Assembly: GCF_016097555.1 (NCBI RefSeq)
Contig: NC_054707.1
Location: 50,198,552 to 50,262,551 of the forward strand
DNA: 64,000 nt
Direction of reading: 5' to 3'
Origin: Gigantopelta aegis
Lineage: Eukaryota; Mollusca; Gastropoda; Neomphalida; Peltospiridae
The notes beneath the pieces are model-generated. The model saw only the letters and a program-made list of their open reading frames with translations. It made no database searches and was not told the DNA's origin. The first letter of the stretch is position 1, and each line of letters opens with the position of its first letter. A program made the position numbers and the translations under genes. Below are positions 36,018-48,761 of this stretch, piece by piece.

Positions 36018-36499
36018 GTGTCATTAAAGCAAATAAAATCGTATTGTCGGGAATGTTCTACACCTAATTTCACAAAACATCGTAAGTTTACATCTGCGAC
36101 TACGTGCAAAACCAGGCTTAGGCCTACCATGTTTTGTGAAATATGGCCCAGGGCTGTAGCTTGGATTGTTTTGTGTCGGGTAGCAGATGAATTCCTGGAA
36201 CGAGCGAGCATGGAAGGCGCATGACACTAGAGCATTCGGGGGCATGTCCTCCAAGAAAGTTTGAAATCTAAAGTCTCTGACATACCATTTTGCAGTCATT
36301 TCAGGGAGGTTACATCAATACGTCAATGCATTACGTCAATAGCAATAACCAGTAAGTTTGTATTATTTTTACCGATTTTTAAAAATAATGTTTGTTGTTG
36401 GGGGGGGGGGGGGGGGGGGGCTTATCCTCCCCTCCCCCACACTAACTACGGCCCTGATTTTAAGATTTCTTAACATAAATCGAATATGCCGCGTTTGAA

Positions 36500-39400
36500 G
36501 CTTCTTTAGTAGTATATACACAGTGTGATACCACCGTGGGGCCCATTCATTACACTGCTATAATTCGTCACGCTATTGTTCATCGTTTGGAAACGTAGTT
36601 TCGCTTCTTTAGTAGTATATACACAGTGTGATACCACCGTGGGGCCCATTCATTACACTGCTATAATTCGTCACGCTATTGTTCATCGTTTGGAAACGTA
36701 GTTTCGCTTCTTTAGTAGTATATACACAGTGTGATACCACCGTGGGGCCCATTCATTACACTGCTATAATTCGTCACGCTATTGTTCATCGTTTGGAAAC
36801 GTAGTTTCGCTTCTTTAGTAGTATATACACAGTGTGATACCACCGTGGGGCCCATTCATTACACTGCTATAATTCGTCACGCTATTGTTCATCGTTTGGA
36901 AACGTAGTTTCGCTTCTTTAGTAGTATATACACAGTGTGATACCACCGTGGGGCCCATTCATTACACTGCTATAATTCGTCACTCTATTGTTCATCGTTT
37001 GGAAACGTAGTTTCGCTTCTTTAGTAGTATATACACAGTGTGATACCACCGTGGGGCCCATTCATTACACTGCTATAATTCGTCACGCTATTGTTCATCG
37101 TTTGGAAACGTAGTTTCGCTTCTTTAGTAGTATATACACAGTGTGATACCACCGTGGGGCTCATTCATTACACTGCTATAATTCGTCACGCTATTGTTCA
37201 TCGTTTGGAAACGTAGTTTCGCTTCTTTAGTAGTATATACACAGTGTGATACCACCGTGGGGCCCATTCATGACACTGCTATAATTCGTCACGCTATTGT
37301 TCATCGTTTGGAAACGTAGTTTCGCTTCTTTTGTAGTATATACACAGTGTGATACCACCGTGAGGCCCATTCATTACACTGCTATAATTCGTCACGCTAT
37401 TGTTCATCGTTTGGAAACGTAGTTTCGCTTCTTTAGTTGTATATACACAGTGTGATACCACCGTGGGGCCCATTCATTACACTGCTATAATTCGTCACGC
37501 TATTGTTCATCGTTTGGAAACGTAGTTTCGCTTCTTTAGTAGTATATACACAGTGTGATACCACCGTGGGGCCCATTCATTACACTGCTATAATTCGTCA
37601 CGCTATTGTTCATCGTTTGGAAACGTAGTTTCGCTTCTTTAGTAGTATATACACAGTGTGATACCACCGTGGGGCCCATTCATTACACTGCTATAATTCG
37701 TCACGCTATTGTTCATCGTTTGAAAACGTAGTTTCGCTTCTTTAGTAGTATATACACAGTGTGATACCACCGTGGGGCCCATTCATTACACTGCTATAAT
37801 TCGTCACGCTATTGTTCATCGTTTGGAAACGTAGTTTCGCTTCTTTAGTAGTATATACACAGTGTGATACCACCGTGGGGCCCATTCATTACACTGCTAT
37901 AATTCGTCACGCTATTGTTCATCGTTTGGAAACGTAGTTTCGCTTCTTTAGTAGTATATACACAGTGTGATACCACCGTGGGGCCCATTCATTACACTGC
38001 TATAATTCGTCACGCTATTGTTCATCGTTTGGAAACGTAGTTTCGCTTCTTTAGTAGTATATACACAGTGTGATACCACCGTGGGGCCCATTCATTACAC
38101 TGCTATAATTCGTCACGCTATTGTTCATCGTTTGGAAACGTAGTTTCGCTTCTTTAGTAGTATATACACAGTGTGATACCACCGTGGGGCCCATTCATGA
38201 CACTGCTATAATTCGTCACGCTATTGTTCATCGTTTGGAAACGTAGTTTCGCTTCTTTAGTAGTATATACACAGTGTGATACCACCGTGAGGCCCATTCA
38301 TTACACTGCTATAATTCGTCACGCTATTGTTCATCGTTTGGAAACGTAGTTTCGCTTCTTTAGTAGTATATACACAGTGTGATACCACCGTGGGGCCCAT
38401 TCATTACACTGCTATAATTCGTCACGCTATTGTTCATCGTTTGGAAACGTAGTTTCGCTTCTTTAGTAGTATATACACAGTGTGATACCACCGTGGGGCC
38501 CATTCATTACACTGCTATAATTCGTCACGCTATTGTTCATCGTTTGGAAACGTAGTTTCGCTTCTTTAGTAGTATATACACAGTGTGATACCACCGTGGG
38601 GCCCATTCATGACACTGCTATAATTCGTCACGCTATTGTTCATCGTTTGGAAACGTAGTTTCGCTTCTTTAGTAGTATATACACAGTGTGATACCACCGT
38701 GAGGCCCATTCATTACACTGCTATAATTCGTCACGCTATTGTTCATCGTTTGGAAACGTAGTTTCGCTTCTTTAGTAGTATATACACAGTGTGATACCAC
38801 CGTGAGGCCCATTCATTACACTGCTATAATTCGTCACGCTATTGTTCATCGTTTGGAAACGTAGTTTCGCTTCTTTAGTAGTATATACACAGTGTGATAC
38901 CACCGTGGGGCCCATTCATTACACTGCTATAATTCGTCACGCTATTGTTCATCGTTTGGAAACGTAGTTTCGCTTCTTTAGTAGTATATACACAGTGTGA
39001 TACCACCGTGGGGCCCATTCATTACACTGCTATAATTCGTCACGCTATTGTTCATCGTTTGGAAACGTAGTTTCGCTTCTTTAGTAGTATATACACAGTG
39101 TGATACCACCGTGAGGCTCATTCATTACACTGCTATAATTCGTCACGCTATTGTTCATCGTTTGGAAACGTAGTTTCGCTTCTTTAGTAGTATATACACA
39201 GTGTGATACCACCGTGGGGCCCATTCATTACACTGCTATAATTCGTCACGCTATTGTTCATCGTTTGAAAACGTAGTTTCGCTTCTTTAGTAGTATATAC
39301 ACAGTGTGATACCACCGTGGGGCCCATTCATTACACTGCTATAATTCGTCACGCTATTGTTCATCGTTTGGAACGTAGTTTCGCTTCTTTAGTAGTATAT

Positions 39401-42400
39401 ACACAGTGTGATACCACCGTGGGGCCCATTCATTACACTGCTATAATTCGTCACGCTATTGTTCATCGTTTGGAAACGTAGTTTGGCTTCTTTAGTAGTA
39501 TATACACAGTGTGATACCACCGTGGGGCCCATTCATTACACTGCTATAATTCGTCACGCTATTGTTCATCGTTTGGAAACGTAGTTTCGCTTCTTTAGTA
39601 GTATATACACAGTGTGATACCACCGTGGGGCCCATTCATTACACTGCTATAATTCGTCACGCTATTGTTCATCGTTTGGAAACGTAGTTTCGCTTCTTTA
39701 GTAGTATATACACAGTGTGATACCACCGTGGGGCCCATTCATTACACTGCTATAATTCGTCACGCTATTGTTCATCGTTTGGAAACGTAGTTTCGCTTCT
39801 TTAGTAGTATATACACAGTGTGATACCACCGTGGGGCCCATTCATTACACTGCTATAATTCGTCACGCTATTGTTCATCGTTTGGAAACGTAGTTTCGCT
39901 TCTTTAGTAGTATATACACAGTGTGATACCACCGTGGGGCCCATTCATTACACTGCTATAATTCGTCACGCTATTGTTCATCGTTTGGAAACGTAGTTTG
40001 GCTTCTTTAGTAGTATATACACAGTGTGATACCACCGTGAGGCTCATTCATTACACTGCTATAATTCGTCACGCTATTGTTCATCGTTTGGAAACGTAGT
40101 TTCGCTTCTTTAGTAGTATATACACAGTGTGATACCACCGTGGGGCCCATTCATGACACTGCTATAATTCGTCACGCTATTGTTCATCGTTTGGAAACGT
40201 AGTTTCGCTTCTTTTGTAGTATATACACAGTGTGATACCACCGTGAGGCCCATTCATTACACTGCTATAATTCGTCACGCTATTGTTCATCGTTTGGAAA
40301 CGTAGTTTCGCTTCTTTAGTTGTATATACACAGTGTGATACCACCGTGGGGCCCATTCATTACACTGCTATAATTCGTCACGCTATTGTTCATCGTTTGG
40401 AAACGTAGTTTCGCTTCTTTAGTAGTATATACACAGTGTGATACCACCGTGGGGCCCATTCATTACACTGCTATAATTCGTCACGCTATTGTTCATCGTT
40501 TGGAAACGTAGTTTCGCTTCTTTAGTAGTATATACACAGTGTGATACCACCGTGGGGCCCATTCATTACACTGCTATAATTCGTCACGCTATTGTTCATC
40601 GTTTGGAAACGTAGTTTCGCTTCTTTAGTAGTATATACACAGTGTGATACCACCGTGGGGCCCATTCATTACACTGCTATAATTCGTCACGCTATTGTTC
40701 ATCGTTTGGAAACGTAGTTTCGCTTCTTTAGTAGTATATACACAGTGTGATACCACCGTGGGGCCCATTCATGACACTGCTATAATTCGTCACGCTATTG
40801 TTCATCGTTTGGAAACGTAGTTTCGCTTCTTTAGTAGTATATACACAGTGTGATACCACCGTGGGGCCCATTCATGACACTGCTATAATTCGTCACGCTA
40901 TTGTTCATCGTTTGGAAACGTAGTTTCGCTTCTTTAGTAGTATATACACAGTGTGATACCACCGTGGGGCCCATTCATTACACTGCTATAATTCGTCACG
41001 CTATTGTTCATCGTTTGGAAACGTAGTTTCGCTTCTTTAGTAGTATATACACAGTGTGATACCACCGTGGGGCCCATTCATTACACTGCTATAATTCGTC
41101 ACGCTATTGTTCATCGTTTGGAAACGTAGTTTCGCTTCTTTAGTAGTATATACACAGTGTGATACCACCGTGGGGCCCATTCATGACACTGCTATAATTC
41201 GTCACGCTATTGTTCATCGTTTGGAAACGTAGTTTCGCTTCTTTAGTAGTATATACACAGTGTGATACCACCGTGAGGCCCATTCATTACACTGCTATAA
41301 TTCGTCACGCTATTGTTCATCGTTTGGAAACGTAGTTTCGCTTCTTTAGTAGTATATACACAGTGTGATACCACCGTGAGGCCCATTCATTACACTGCTA
41401 TAATTCGTCACGCTATTGTTCATCGTTTGGAAACGTAGTTTCGCTTCTTTAGTAGTATATACACAGTGTGATACCACCGTGGGGCCCATTCATTACACTG
41501 CTATAATTCGTCACGCTATTGTTCATCGTTTGGAAACGTAGTTTCGCTTCTTTAGTAGTATATACACAGTGTGATACCACCGTGGGGCCCATTCATTACA
41601 CTGCTATAATTCGTCACGCTATTGTTCATCGTTTGGAAACGTAGTTTCGCTTCTTTAGTAGTATATACACAGTGTGATACCACCGTGAGGCTCATTCATT
41701 ACACTGCTATAATTCGTCACGCTATTGTTCATCGTTTGGAAACGTAGTTTCGCTTCTTTAGTAGTATATACACAGTGTGATACCACCGTGGGGCCCATTC
41801 ATTACACTGCTATAATTCGTCACGCTATTGTTCATCGTTTGAAAACGTAGTTTCGCTTCTTTAGTAGTATATACACAGTGTGATACCACCGTGGGGCCCA
41901 TTCATTACACTGCTATAATTCGTCACGCTATTGTTCATCGTTTGGAAACGTAGTTTCGCTTCTTTAGTAGTATATACACAGTGTGATACCACCGTGGGGC
42001 CCATTCATTACACTGCTATAATTCGTCACGCTATTGTTCATCGTTTGGAAACGTAGTTTCGCTTCTTTAGTAGTATATACACAGTGTGATACCACCGTGG
42101 GGCCCATTCATTACACTGCTATAATTCGTCACGCTATTGTTCATCGTTTGGAAACGTAGTTTCGCTTCTTTAGTAGTATATACACAGTGTGATACCACCG
42201 TGGGGCCCATTCATTACACTGCTATAATTCGTCACGCTATTGTTCATCGTTTGGAAACGTAGTTTCGCTTCTTTAGTAGTATATACACAGTGTGATACCA
42301 CCGTGGGGCCCATTCATTACACTGCTATAATTCGTCACGCTATTGTTCATCGTTTGGAAACGTAGTTTCGCTTCTTTAGTAGTATATACACAGTGTGATA

Positions 42401-42682
42401 CCACCGTGGGGCCCATTCATTACACTGCTATAATTCGTCACGCTATTGTTCATCGTTTGGAAACGTAGTTTCGCTTCTTTAGTAGTATATACACAGTGTG
42501 ATACCACCGTGGGGCCCATTCATTACACTGCTATAATTCGTCACGCTATTGTTCATCGTTTGGAAACGTAGTTTGGCTTCTTTAGTAGTATATACACAGT
42601 GTGATACCACCGTGAGGCTCATTCATTACACTGCTATAATTCGTCACGCTATTGTTCATCGTTTGGAAACGTAGTTTCGCTT
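36500..42682 (+). repeat. 103-bp satellite, long array of 60 monomers
   Basis: Head-to-tail monomers beginning gcttctttagtagtatatac and ending gaaacgtagtttc. The array is 60 x 103 bp less a single 1-bp deletion (near 39370). Each monomer holds an imperfect inverted pair (cagtgtgat / attacactg) around gtggggccc. Marker variants (gaggccc, gaggctc, catgacact, tgaaaacg, gtttggcttc) recur with a 25-monomer spacing in the right part and a 28-monomer spacing in the left. No open frame crosses monomers. Not a CRISPR array: it has no spacers. Confidence 0.98.
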
Positions 42683-43455
42683 CCAGAATATCAACAACGA
42701 TCTAAGAAAAAAACAACTATATGGAATAATTAATGCCAGATCCTGTTGGCACGTGCCAATTGTCAGTGCACTGCGGCTACTGACGGACACATAATTGTTC
42801 CTGGTGGTGTATACGTTGATTTTGTAAGGTTTGATGAGCAAAGTTTCCATAAATATGCGTCATATCTGCCAAATCCCGCTTGGGTGTGGTTTGTATATGT
42901 GTGAACATTGTTTAAAATGCAAGCAAGATCATGCAGTTTGGTAATATTATGATGGAAGTAACACAAAACTTTTAACTCAAAATATTTAAAAAGAGTCCTC
43001 TTTATAATTATGACTTTATTTGTAATTCCCTTGAGACTGAAACTAACGTATCTTTCTTTAATTTAAACCATAGGTGGGCATTTAGATTGTCAGGGGCTAG
43101 TATGCATAAATCTCAAATGAAGATTCACAAATAACAGTGGTTATAACCCTTCCAACTCTAGAGTGAGCCCCCTTGTCATGGGTATTCCACGTAGATTTCT
43201 CATATGGACTAGTTTCTTTTTCTTCTTTTTTCTTCTTTTTTTGTTGTAAAATACGATTGTGTAGTTAATTTATGATAAAATGGTCAAATAAAAAAGGTTA
43301 CTTTTTCAGTTATTTTTGACTGTAAAATAATAGTTTATTTACGGAATGGATGAGAGAAAAATGCAGTCATGTGGGACAGAGAAAGTAAACCTTCGGTGGA
43401 GGAAAATATCGTCTCTGGGACATGTATCATTGCATGTTTGCACGTAATGCTACTC
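42683..43455. other. Unique sequence right of the satellite
   Basis: The satellite stops abruptly at gcttccagaatatcaacaac. No exon or known repeat was found. At about 43305-43332 a short stretch, gttatttttgactgtaaaat, repeats text from the triplicated unit (25381). Confidence 0.5.
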
Positions 43456-43685
43456 TCAGACTGTCAACTGTCACGATGAAGTTGACCAACTCGACGGTTA
43501 CGTTGTACTTTCCCCAACACTCAACTTAGATGGGTGCGCTCAGATTAACAACTAATCGGTCGTAGGTGTTATATACGACAAGCTTCGAGTTGTAAGAGTG
43601 CTCAGACTAGCAATTGGACGGTCGTAGAAGTCGGGAGATCGGCCAGTTGGCCAACTCCGTCGTGACAGTTGGTAGTTTGACACTG
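43456..43685. mobile_element. MITE-like fold-back element
   Basis: About 230 bp. The left end has caactgtcacgatgaagttg followed by accaact. The right end, reverse-complemented, has caactgtcacgacggagttg followed by gccaact. Internal direct repeats (cggtcgtag) occur twice. No clear target duplication was found and no protein is encoded. Confidence 0.55.
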
Positions 43686-43800
43686 GTATAACTTACTGTG
43701 AAATTGGGTTACGTCTTTAACCAACGTCCGTTCGGCGTCCGTCTCTAGCTGCATGAGATTGGCTTTATGACCGAGACAGATGGCCTGAAAAACACTTTAG

Positions 43801-44000
43801 NNNNNNNNNNNNNNNNNNNNNNNNNNNNNNNNNNNNNNNNNNNNNNNNNNNNNNNNNNNNNNNNNNNNNNNNNNNNNNNNNNNNNNNNNNNNNNNNNNNN
43901 NNNNNNNNNNNNNNNNNNNNNNNNNNNNNNNNNNNNNNNNNNNNNNNNNNNNNNNNNNNNNNNNNNNNNNNNNNNNNNNNNNNNNNNNNNNNNNNNNNNN
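43801..44000. other. Assembly gap (200 N)
   Basis: Exactly 200 N characters, so the size is probably nominal. Exons missing from the lectin-like gene could lie here. Open frames across it are artefacts. Confidence 1.
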
Positions 44001-44152
44001 GAAATATGCACAAAAAGATCCCCTTGTAGTAAGGAAAAATGTAAGGGTTTCCTCTTTAAAGACTTGTGTAAAATGTCCATCTACCTCAATACCGATAATA
44101 AAAAATCAATGTGCTCTAGGGGTGTTAAACAAACAAACAAAACAAACTTTAA
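44001..44152 (+). mobile_element. SINE gamma, partial, next to the gap
   Basis: Contains agatccccttgtagtaagg, tcaatgtgctctaggggtgt and a final aaacaaacaaacaaaacaaa. The 5' part lies in the gap. Confidence 0.65.
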
Positions 44153-44309
44153 CGGGTGAACTTAAACCATGGTCCCGCTTGGGCCATTAAGAACAAATAT
44201 TCGGTTTTTTCAAATTCACTAGCCCTCCATTACACTTGTAATTTAAATGGACAACCAAAAACAAATTAAAATGTTCTGGATTGAATAATAACCTGTTTCA
44301 TCGTTTTCC

Positions 44310-44490
44310 GTTTTACGTCAAAGGAAACCGATGAATTGGACTCCATAAAAAAAGTTAAAAATTCATATAAAAAAACTATCTTAAGTTTAAAACCCATACC
44401 AACAAAAAAAAAAAGAACAAAGAAAAAAAAAAAACCTTACACAAAAAAGTTTTTGTCAAATTACCATTGAATTATCGATTAAAATCCATT
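44310..44490 (+). repeat. Intron-like block shared with 54.0 and 54.7 kb
   Basis: Matches 53895-54090 (same strand) and 54640-54760 (opposite strand). Landmarks are aggaaaccgatgaattgga, ccataaaaaaagtt and aaacccataccaa. It immediately precedes the degraded 8-Cys exon, as an intron end would. Confidence 0.55.
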
Positions 44491-44501
44491 TTTTAATACA
44501 G

Positions 44502-44700
44502 GATGAAGCCAAAATGCAAGAACCGCCAAGGTATGCAGCGTTACTCGCACATTCTGAAGTAACGCGAACTGCGGTGCTTTGGTAAAACTAGTCTGGATAC
44601 ATCTTCTTGGGCGATCGAGGTATAAACCCGCCGTAAAGGATTTTCTCGGGAGTGGGTGCCTCCTATAGGTTCTAGACAGAATTCTGAAATCACCACTTTT
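44502..44700 (+). pseudogene. Degraded 8-Cys terminal exon relative
   Basis: Acceptor ttaatacag, then MKPKCKNRQGMQRYS, aligning with VKTKCQNSQCMQLYL of the exon at 54378. A stop and frame changes follow. Later, gtaaaggattttctcgggag and gggtgcctcctatag match the SPVKDFLGSGCPP region. The second Cys is Gly. Some of the damage may be consensus error in this poor-quality stretch. Confidence 0.55.
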
Positions 44701-45321
44701 TGCCAAATCCCTTCGGCCTTGCTTTGTGCGGAATACGGCCTGACTATTATTAGAAAAATGGTTTAAAGCATCATTTTTAATAACATTTGTAAGGAATTTT
44801 TTTTGTTTTGTTTACCTGAACGTTTTTGCAAAACATTTCTTTTGTGATAGTAGATTTAAAAAAATAATTATGTTTTCATACCAATTTTTATCTTTATTCA
44901 TTATGAAGTTTGCATGCCAAATTCACGGTGATGCCAATTAACGGACAATAGCCTCAAATGAATTTTTTCGCGTCCTAAAGAAATAATGGCACTCAAAGAT
45001 CAGACATTTCACAATTATTTTGATGAAATTTGGAAATGTAGTCTCTGGTTTATGACCATGGCTTAGATTTCAGTTGGCACTACAACATACCTTTTCATAG
45101 GGCTACAGCTCCCATTTTTATAGTGGGGGCAGGGTTGATTTTTTTACCGAAAAACAAAAGGCCCGAAATCTGGATTACAACGTTTTTCATATTTCCATTA
45201 CTGCCGAACACCTTTATATATGTTGAAAAAACGAAATCGCCACCAATTTTACATGGGTTTTGCCAAAATTTTGGGAGGAATTAAAAAACTGGGGTTGGCC
45301 GGGGGGAAAGGGTTTGGGGTT

Positions 45322-45369
<48 letters not shown>

Positions 45370-46188
45370 GGGGGGGGGGGGGGGGGGGGGGGGAAACCCC
45401 ACTGACCTGTCGCTTATGCCTTTTTCATTCATTTCAACTTATTTTCGTGCTTAATCCAATTAAGGTTCAAGCCCGCGGTCCTGACCTACCTAGCTTTGAT
45501 AATGTTTATGAAGTGGTTTGGCTTTTGGTTTTTTTTAAAAAAGTTGGTTTTAAATTTAAAATTTAAAAAAAAAAAAACCCAAATTTTGTTTTTGGGTTTA
45601 AAAGGGGGTTGGAGAGGAGAAAAAAGGGGGGAGAGAGAGAGAGAAGGAGAGAGAGAGAGGGGAAAAAAAAGGGGGGAGTTTAAACTTTTAAAACCCTACC
45701 CCGGGGGTTTTTAACCTTAGCCACCGAGGACCTTGGGCCCATGGAACATTTAAAAAAAAGATAACCAATCAAGTCACCCCATCTAACCAAAAAAAGGACG
45801 GATTGTGTAAGCCGGGGGGACGTTTTCGAAGTCCCCCTGTGAAAAAAATTAAAAATCCCTACCTGCGACTTTTTTCCGAAATGTTTAAAAGCACCGGCGG
45901 CAATTAATTTAATAAAAAAAAAACGCCCCCCAGCCCCCACCTTTTTGTTTTTTAATCCCCTTTGGGAATAATCAAAAGTTCCAAAAATTTATTCCAAAAA
46001 TTTGTTTGCCAACTTAAAGTTTGGGCCAAAAATCAAAGGTGGGAAATTGAGTCAAAGTAAAAGGGGGACAAAAACCCCCCAAAAAAAACCCCCCCCCCCA
46101 AAAAAAAACCAAAAAAAAAAAAAACCAATTTTTTTTTTAAAAAAAAAAAAAAATTTTTCCAAAAACCCAAAAAAAAAAATACAAAAAT

Positions 46189-46221
<33 letters not shown>

Positions 46222-46399
46222 CCCCAAAAACAAACACCCCACAAAACAAAACCCCCAAAACCCCAACCCCACAAAACCCCCCCCCCCCCCAAAACCCCCC
46301 CCCCCAAACCCTTAAATCTTTGAAAAGATTTAATGAATTTTTTTTTTTTTTAATAAAATCTTGCCTAATTAATTGGGGTGGATCTTTCCCTAAAAGGGC
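44701..46399. other. Poor-quality, homopolymer-rich sequence
   Basis: Long runs of G (45330-45393), and alternating runs of A and C (46076-46312), plus doubled and tripled bases throughout. This looks like unpolished long-read consensus beside the gap. A SINE beta remnant (aattaaggttcaagcccgcg) lies at 45428-45500. Frames here should not be trusted. Confidence 0.7.
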
Positions 46400-46640
46400 C
46401 AGATTTCGATTCAGACATTTCTTTAATTATTTGACTATTCCAATTAAGGTTCAACATGCTGTCCTGGACACAACTCAGCTATCTGGGCTGTCGTCCAGGA
46501 CATGGGGCTAGTTGTTTAGTTGGTTAGTGTTTGTGAAGAGAAGAGGGTTTGGGCCTTCACCTCCCACGAGTTTAAGAATCGCTCTGGGTGGGAGCCGGTC
46601 CGGGCTGCGACTTGTACCTCGAAAGAATCTCACGAGAATG
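46400..46640 (-). mobile_element. SINE beta, decayed
   Basis: Contains aattaaggttcaacatgctg, tcctggacacaactcagcta, atctgggctgtcgtccagga and gggtgggagccggtc, all matching 14475-14740 in the same orientation. Confidence 0.65.
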
Positions 46641-47579
46641 CCGAGTACCGACAACATTGAATTCCTTCGGTTGCTATTTACTCGTTATTTTCATAGCTTT
46701 CTCGACAGGGCACTCGTGTTGTGTGGCTCTCCTTAAAAGAATCAGTTGCAAAAAAATGCTGAATGTTTTTTGGCACGTAGACATAGCAACTGAAATCATT
46801 TACCCTAGCTTGATGATTTAAATGATAGTTTTTGAAGATTGATTGTAACTAAAAAGTGTTTTATTACGTACCCGAACTCGTATTTGCCTAAATTATAAAT
46901 TTTTACAACCTCGGCTCCATGACAAGGTCCTGAAGAAATATTAAAATATTATTAAAATATGTTAACGGCTATTTTTAAAATTTGCGGTGCACGTCGACAG
47001 GAAGGGTTTGGAAATCGTACAAGTCAAACCGCAATGGTGGCCGTCGTACCGTTTTTCCACATTTAAAAACCAAATTCTTATACTGCTAAAAAAAAAGTTG
47101 GGGAGCTTAACTAAAAGACTTTTTGTAATTGAAAATTAGTAGTCGCCAGATCGCCCATCGCGACTTTTATTGGTTAAGGACGACTAATAAATTTACAAAG
47201 ATATTCCGTTGAGCGACCATTGATTTTCGTATATGGCGAGTATGGTACCAGTTGAAAAAGAAACATACTGAAACTGAATCGAATGTGACAAAACTCGCCG
47301 TTTCTATGCTGGCGCTAACTACAGATCTGGAAGCAGACGACATAGAATATGTTAGCCTATATATTTTAACTTGTCTGTTTCCTAAGCTGAAGGCCGAGTA
47401 ATTTGGAAGCAGGTTTGGTTTCATCTATGATGTCTGAGGAAGTCACGGTAAAACATTTTGACATGGCCAAGGTAAAAAGTAGGTCGAGTTACGGATTTAA
47501 AAAAAATACCCATCCTTAGTGTTGATCCTCTATATTAAAACATCGTCAGAAGCGGATTGAGGCACTGGCTTCCTAACTC
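46641..47579. other. Intergenic sequence, nothing firm
   Basis: No exon was seen. Sequence quality improves towards the right. Confidence 0.4.
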
Positions 47580-47583
47580 TTAA

Positions 47584-47945
47584 AGGGACATTCCTGAGTT
47601 TGCTGCAATTTTTAAGATGTTATCGACTAACAGAGACTTTTTAACGATTGTAATTACATATCAAATATATTTTTCTGCATAAAATATTAGTGGCTGTATA
47701 TTAAACGTGTTGCTGATCGTTATAATATTTGTACTAGGTTAAATTTCATTTTATTTCCTAAAATATATTTTTGAAGACAAAATCCAGTTTGGGCTTCTTA
47801 CAAATATTAAGACGACCAGAAACACATTGAATATACAGACACTAATATTATAAACAAGAAAATATATTTAATATGTAAGTTTAATCGTAGAAATATTTTA
47901 TTAGTAGGAAACATCTTACAATGCAGCAAACTCGGGAATGTCCCT
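47584..47945. mobile_element. MITE, TTAA-flanked, second copy
   Basis: 362 bp, same family as 21152-21499, with ends AGGGACATTCCTGAGTTTGC and (reverse-complemented) AGGGACATTCCCGAGTTTGC. TTAA lies on both sides (47580-47583, 47946-47949). Confidence 0.85.
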
Positions 47946-47967
47946 TTAAAATTAGGTTTCTCTATAG

Positions 47968-48184
47968 TGCTGGAGCAAATCCTCAAATTCGAGCAATAAC
48001 GATAGAGATATTCGGGCAAAATAAGTTGCCCTGAAAACTTTTCACCATGTATTTCCATCATTCCAACCACACTATAGTTGTAACCCATGTAAAAATGCGG
48101 AGTGATTCGTTTGCCACCCGTTTATTGCTGTTCGGCAGTAATGTTGATATGAATAAATGTTGGTATCCAGATTCGGCTAGTTTC
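47968..48184. repeat. Dispersed repeat, uninterrupted copy
   Basis: Collinear with 14885-15540 but without the SINE. The empty site reads gcggagtgattcgtttgcca (near 48100). Confidence 0.7.
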
Positions 48185-48290
48185 GTTTTCCTGAACAAAC
48201 AACTCAGGTAGCTGAGGTGTGTTCCCAGGATATCGTGCTTGAAACCCAGTTTGATATAAGAACGGAAATAAGTTGAAATGAACAACCACT
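48185..48290 (+). mobile_element. SINE beta 3' fragment
   Basis: Contains aggtagctgaggtgtgttcc, caggatatcgtgcttgaa and aataagttgaaatgaa, the beta tail in sense orientation. Confidence 0.65.
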
Positions 48291-48361
48291 CATGAACTCT
48301 GATCATTATGCCCTTCCCTCCCACCCCAACCCCTACCTCAGGTTCAACCTGATTGAAAATA

Positions 48362-48735
48362 ATAATAATAAACCTTTCGTACTAACCTAGTGAAAAATAG
48401 TAATTACAATTTACATAATCTTTTGGTATAATGCAAAATAATAACAATAATAATAATAATAATAATAATAATTATTATTATTATTATTTACCTAAACTTT
48501 TGGTGCTAAAATGTTGGTAATAATGTGAACTTTTGTTACTGACCTATTAGGACATGTTTACCTATCTGTGATATTTGTATTTTTTGCACAGTTCTTTACA
48601 CTGTTTTAATTTAACTCTTGAATTTTTACACTGATGTTGTTCATCACTTTTGCATTTACCGTAGTTTGACACTCAGTAGCCGGTGTATTTTTCATGCTGG
48701 GGTATCGTTAAACATTCATTGATTCATTCATTTTA
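48362..48735. repeat. (AAT)n(ATT)n palindrome and a SINE-like tail
   Basis: (AAT)n passes into (ATT)n (48441-48488), forming a perfect fold-back. The sequence up to (CATT)n near 48733 includes tttttcatgctggggtatcg and looks like the 3' end of another dispersed repeat. Confidence 0.5.
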
Positions 48736-48761
48736 AATGGGAAATTGTAATAACAATTCAC

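Larger units (their letters stand above)
32381..36499. repeat. Triplicated unit, copy 3 (non-satellite part)
   Basis: 4,119 bp. Private differences are few, for example taaagtctctgac near 36270 where copies 1 and 2 have taaaggctctgac. It leads into the long satellite array. Confidence 0.95.

Noticed and set aside
36500-42682. CRISPR-like regular array
   Set aside because: Head-to-tail 103-bp monomers with no unique spacers, in animal DNA. It is satellite DNA.
43745-44159. Open frames across the gap
   Set aside because: They consist mostly of unknown residues from N bases.
45996-46511. 169-residue Lys/Pro-rich frame
   Set aside because: Made of alternating A and C homopolymers in poor-quality sequence; not a gene.
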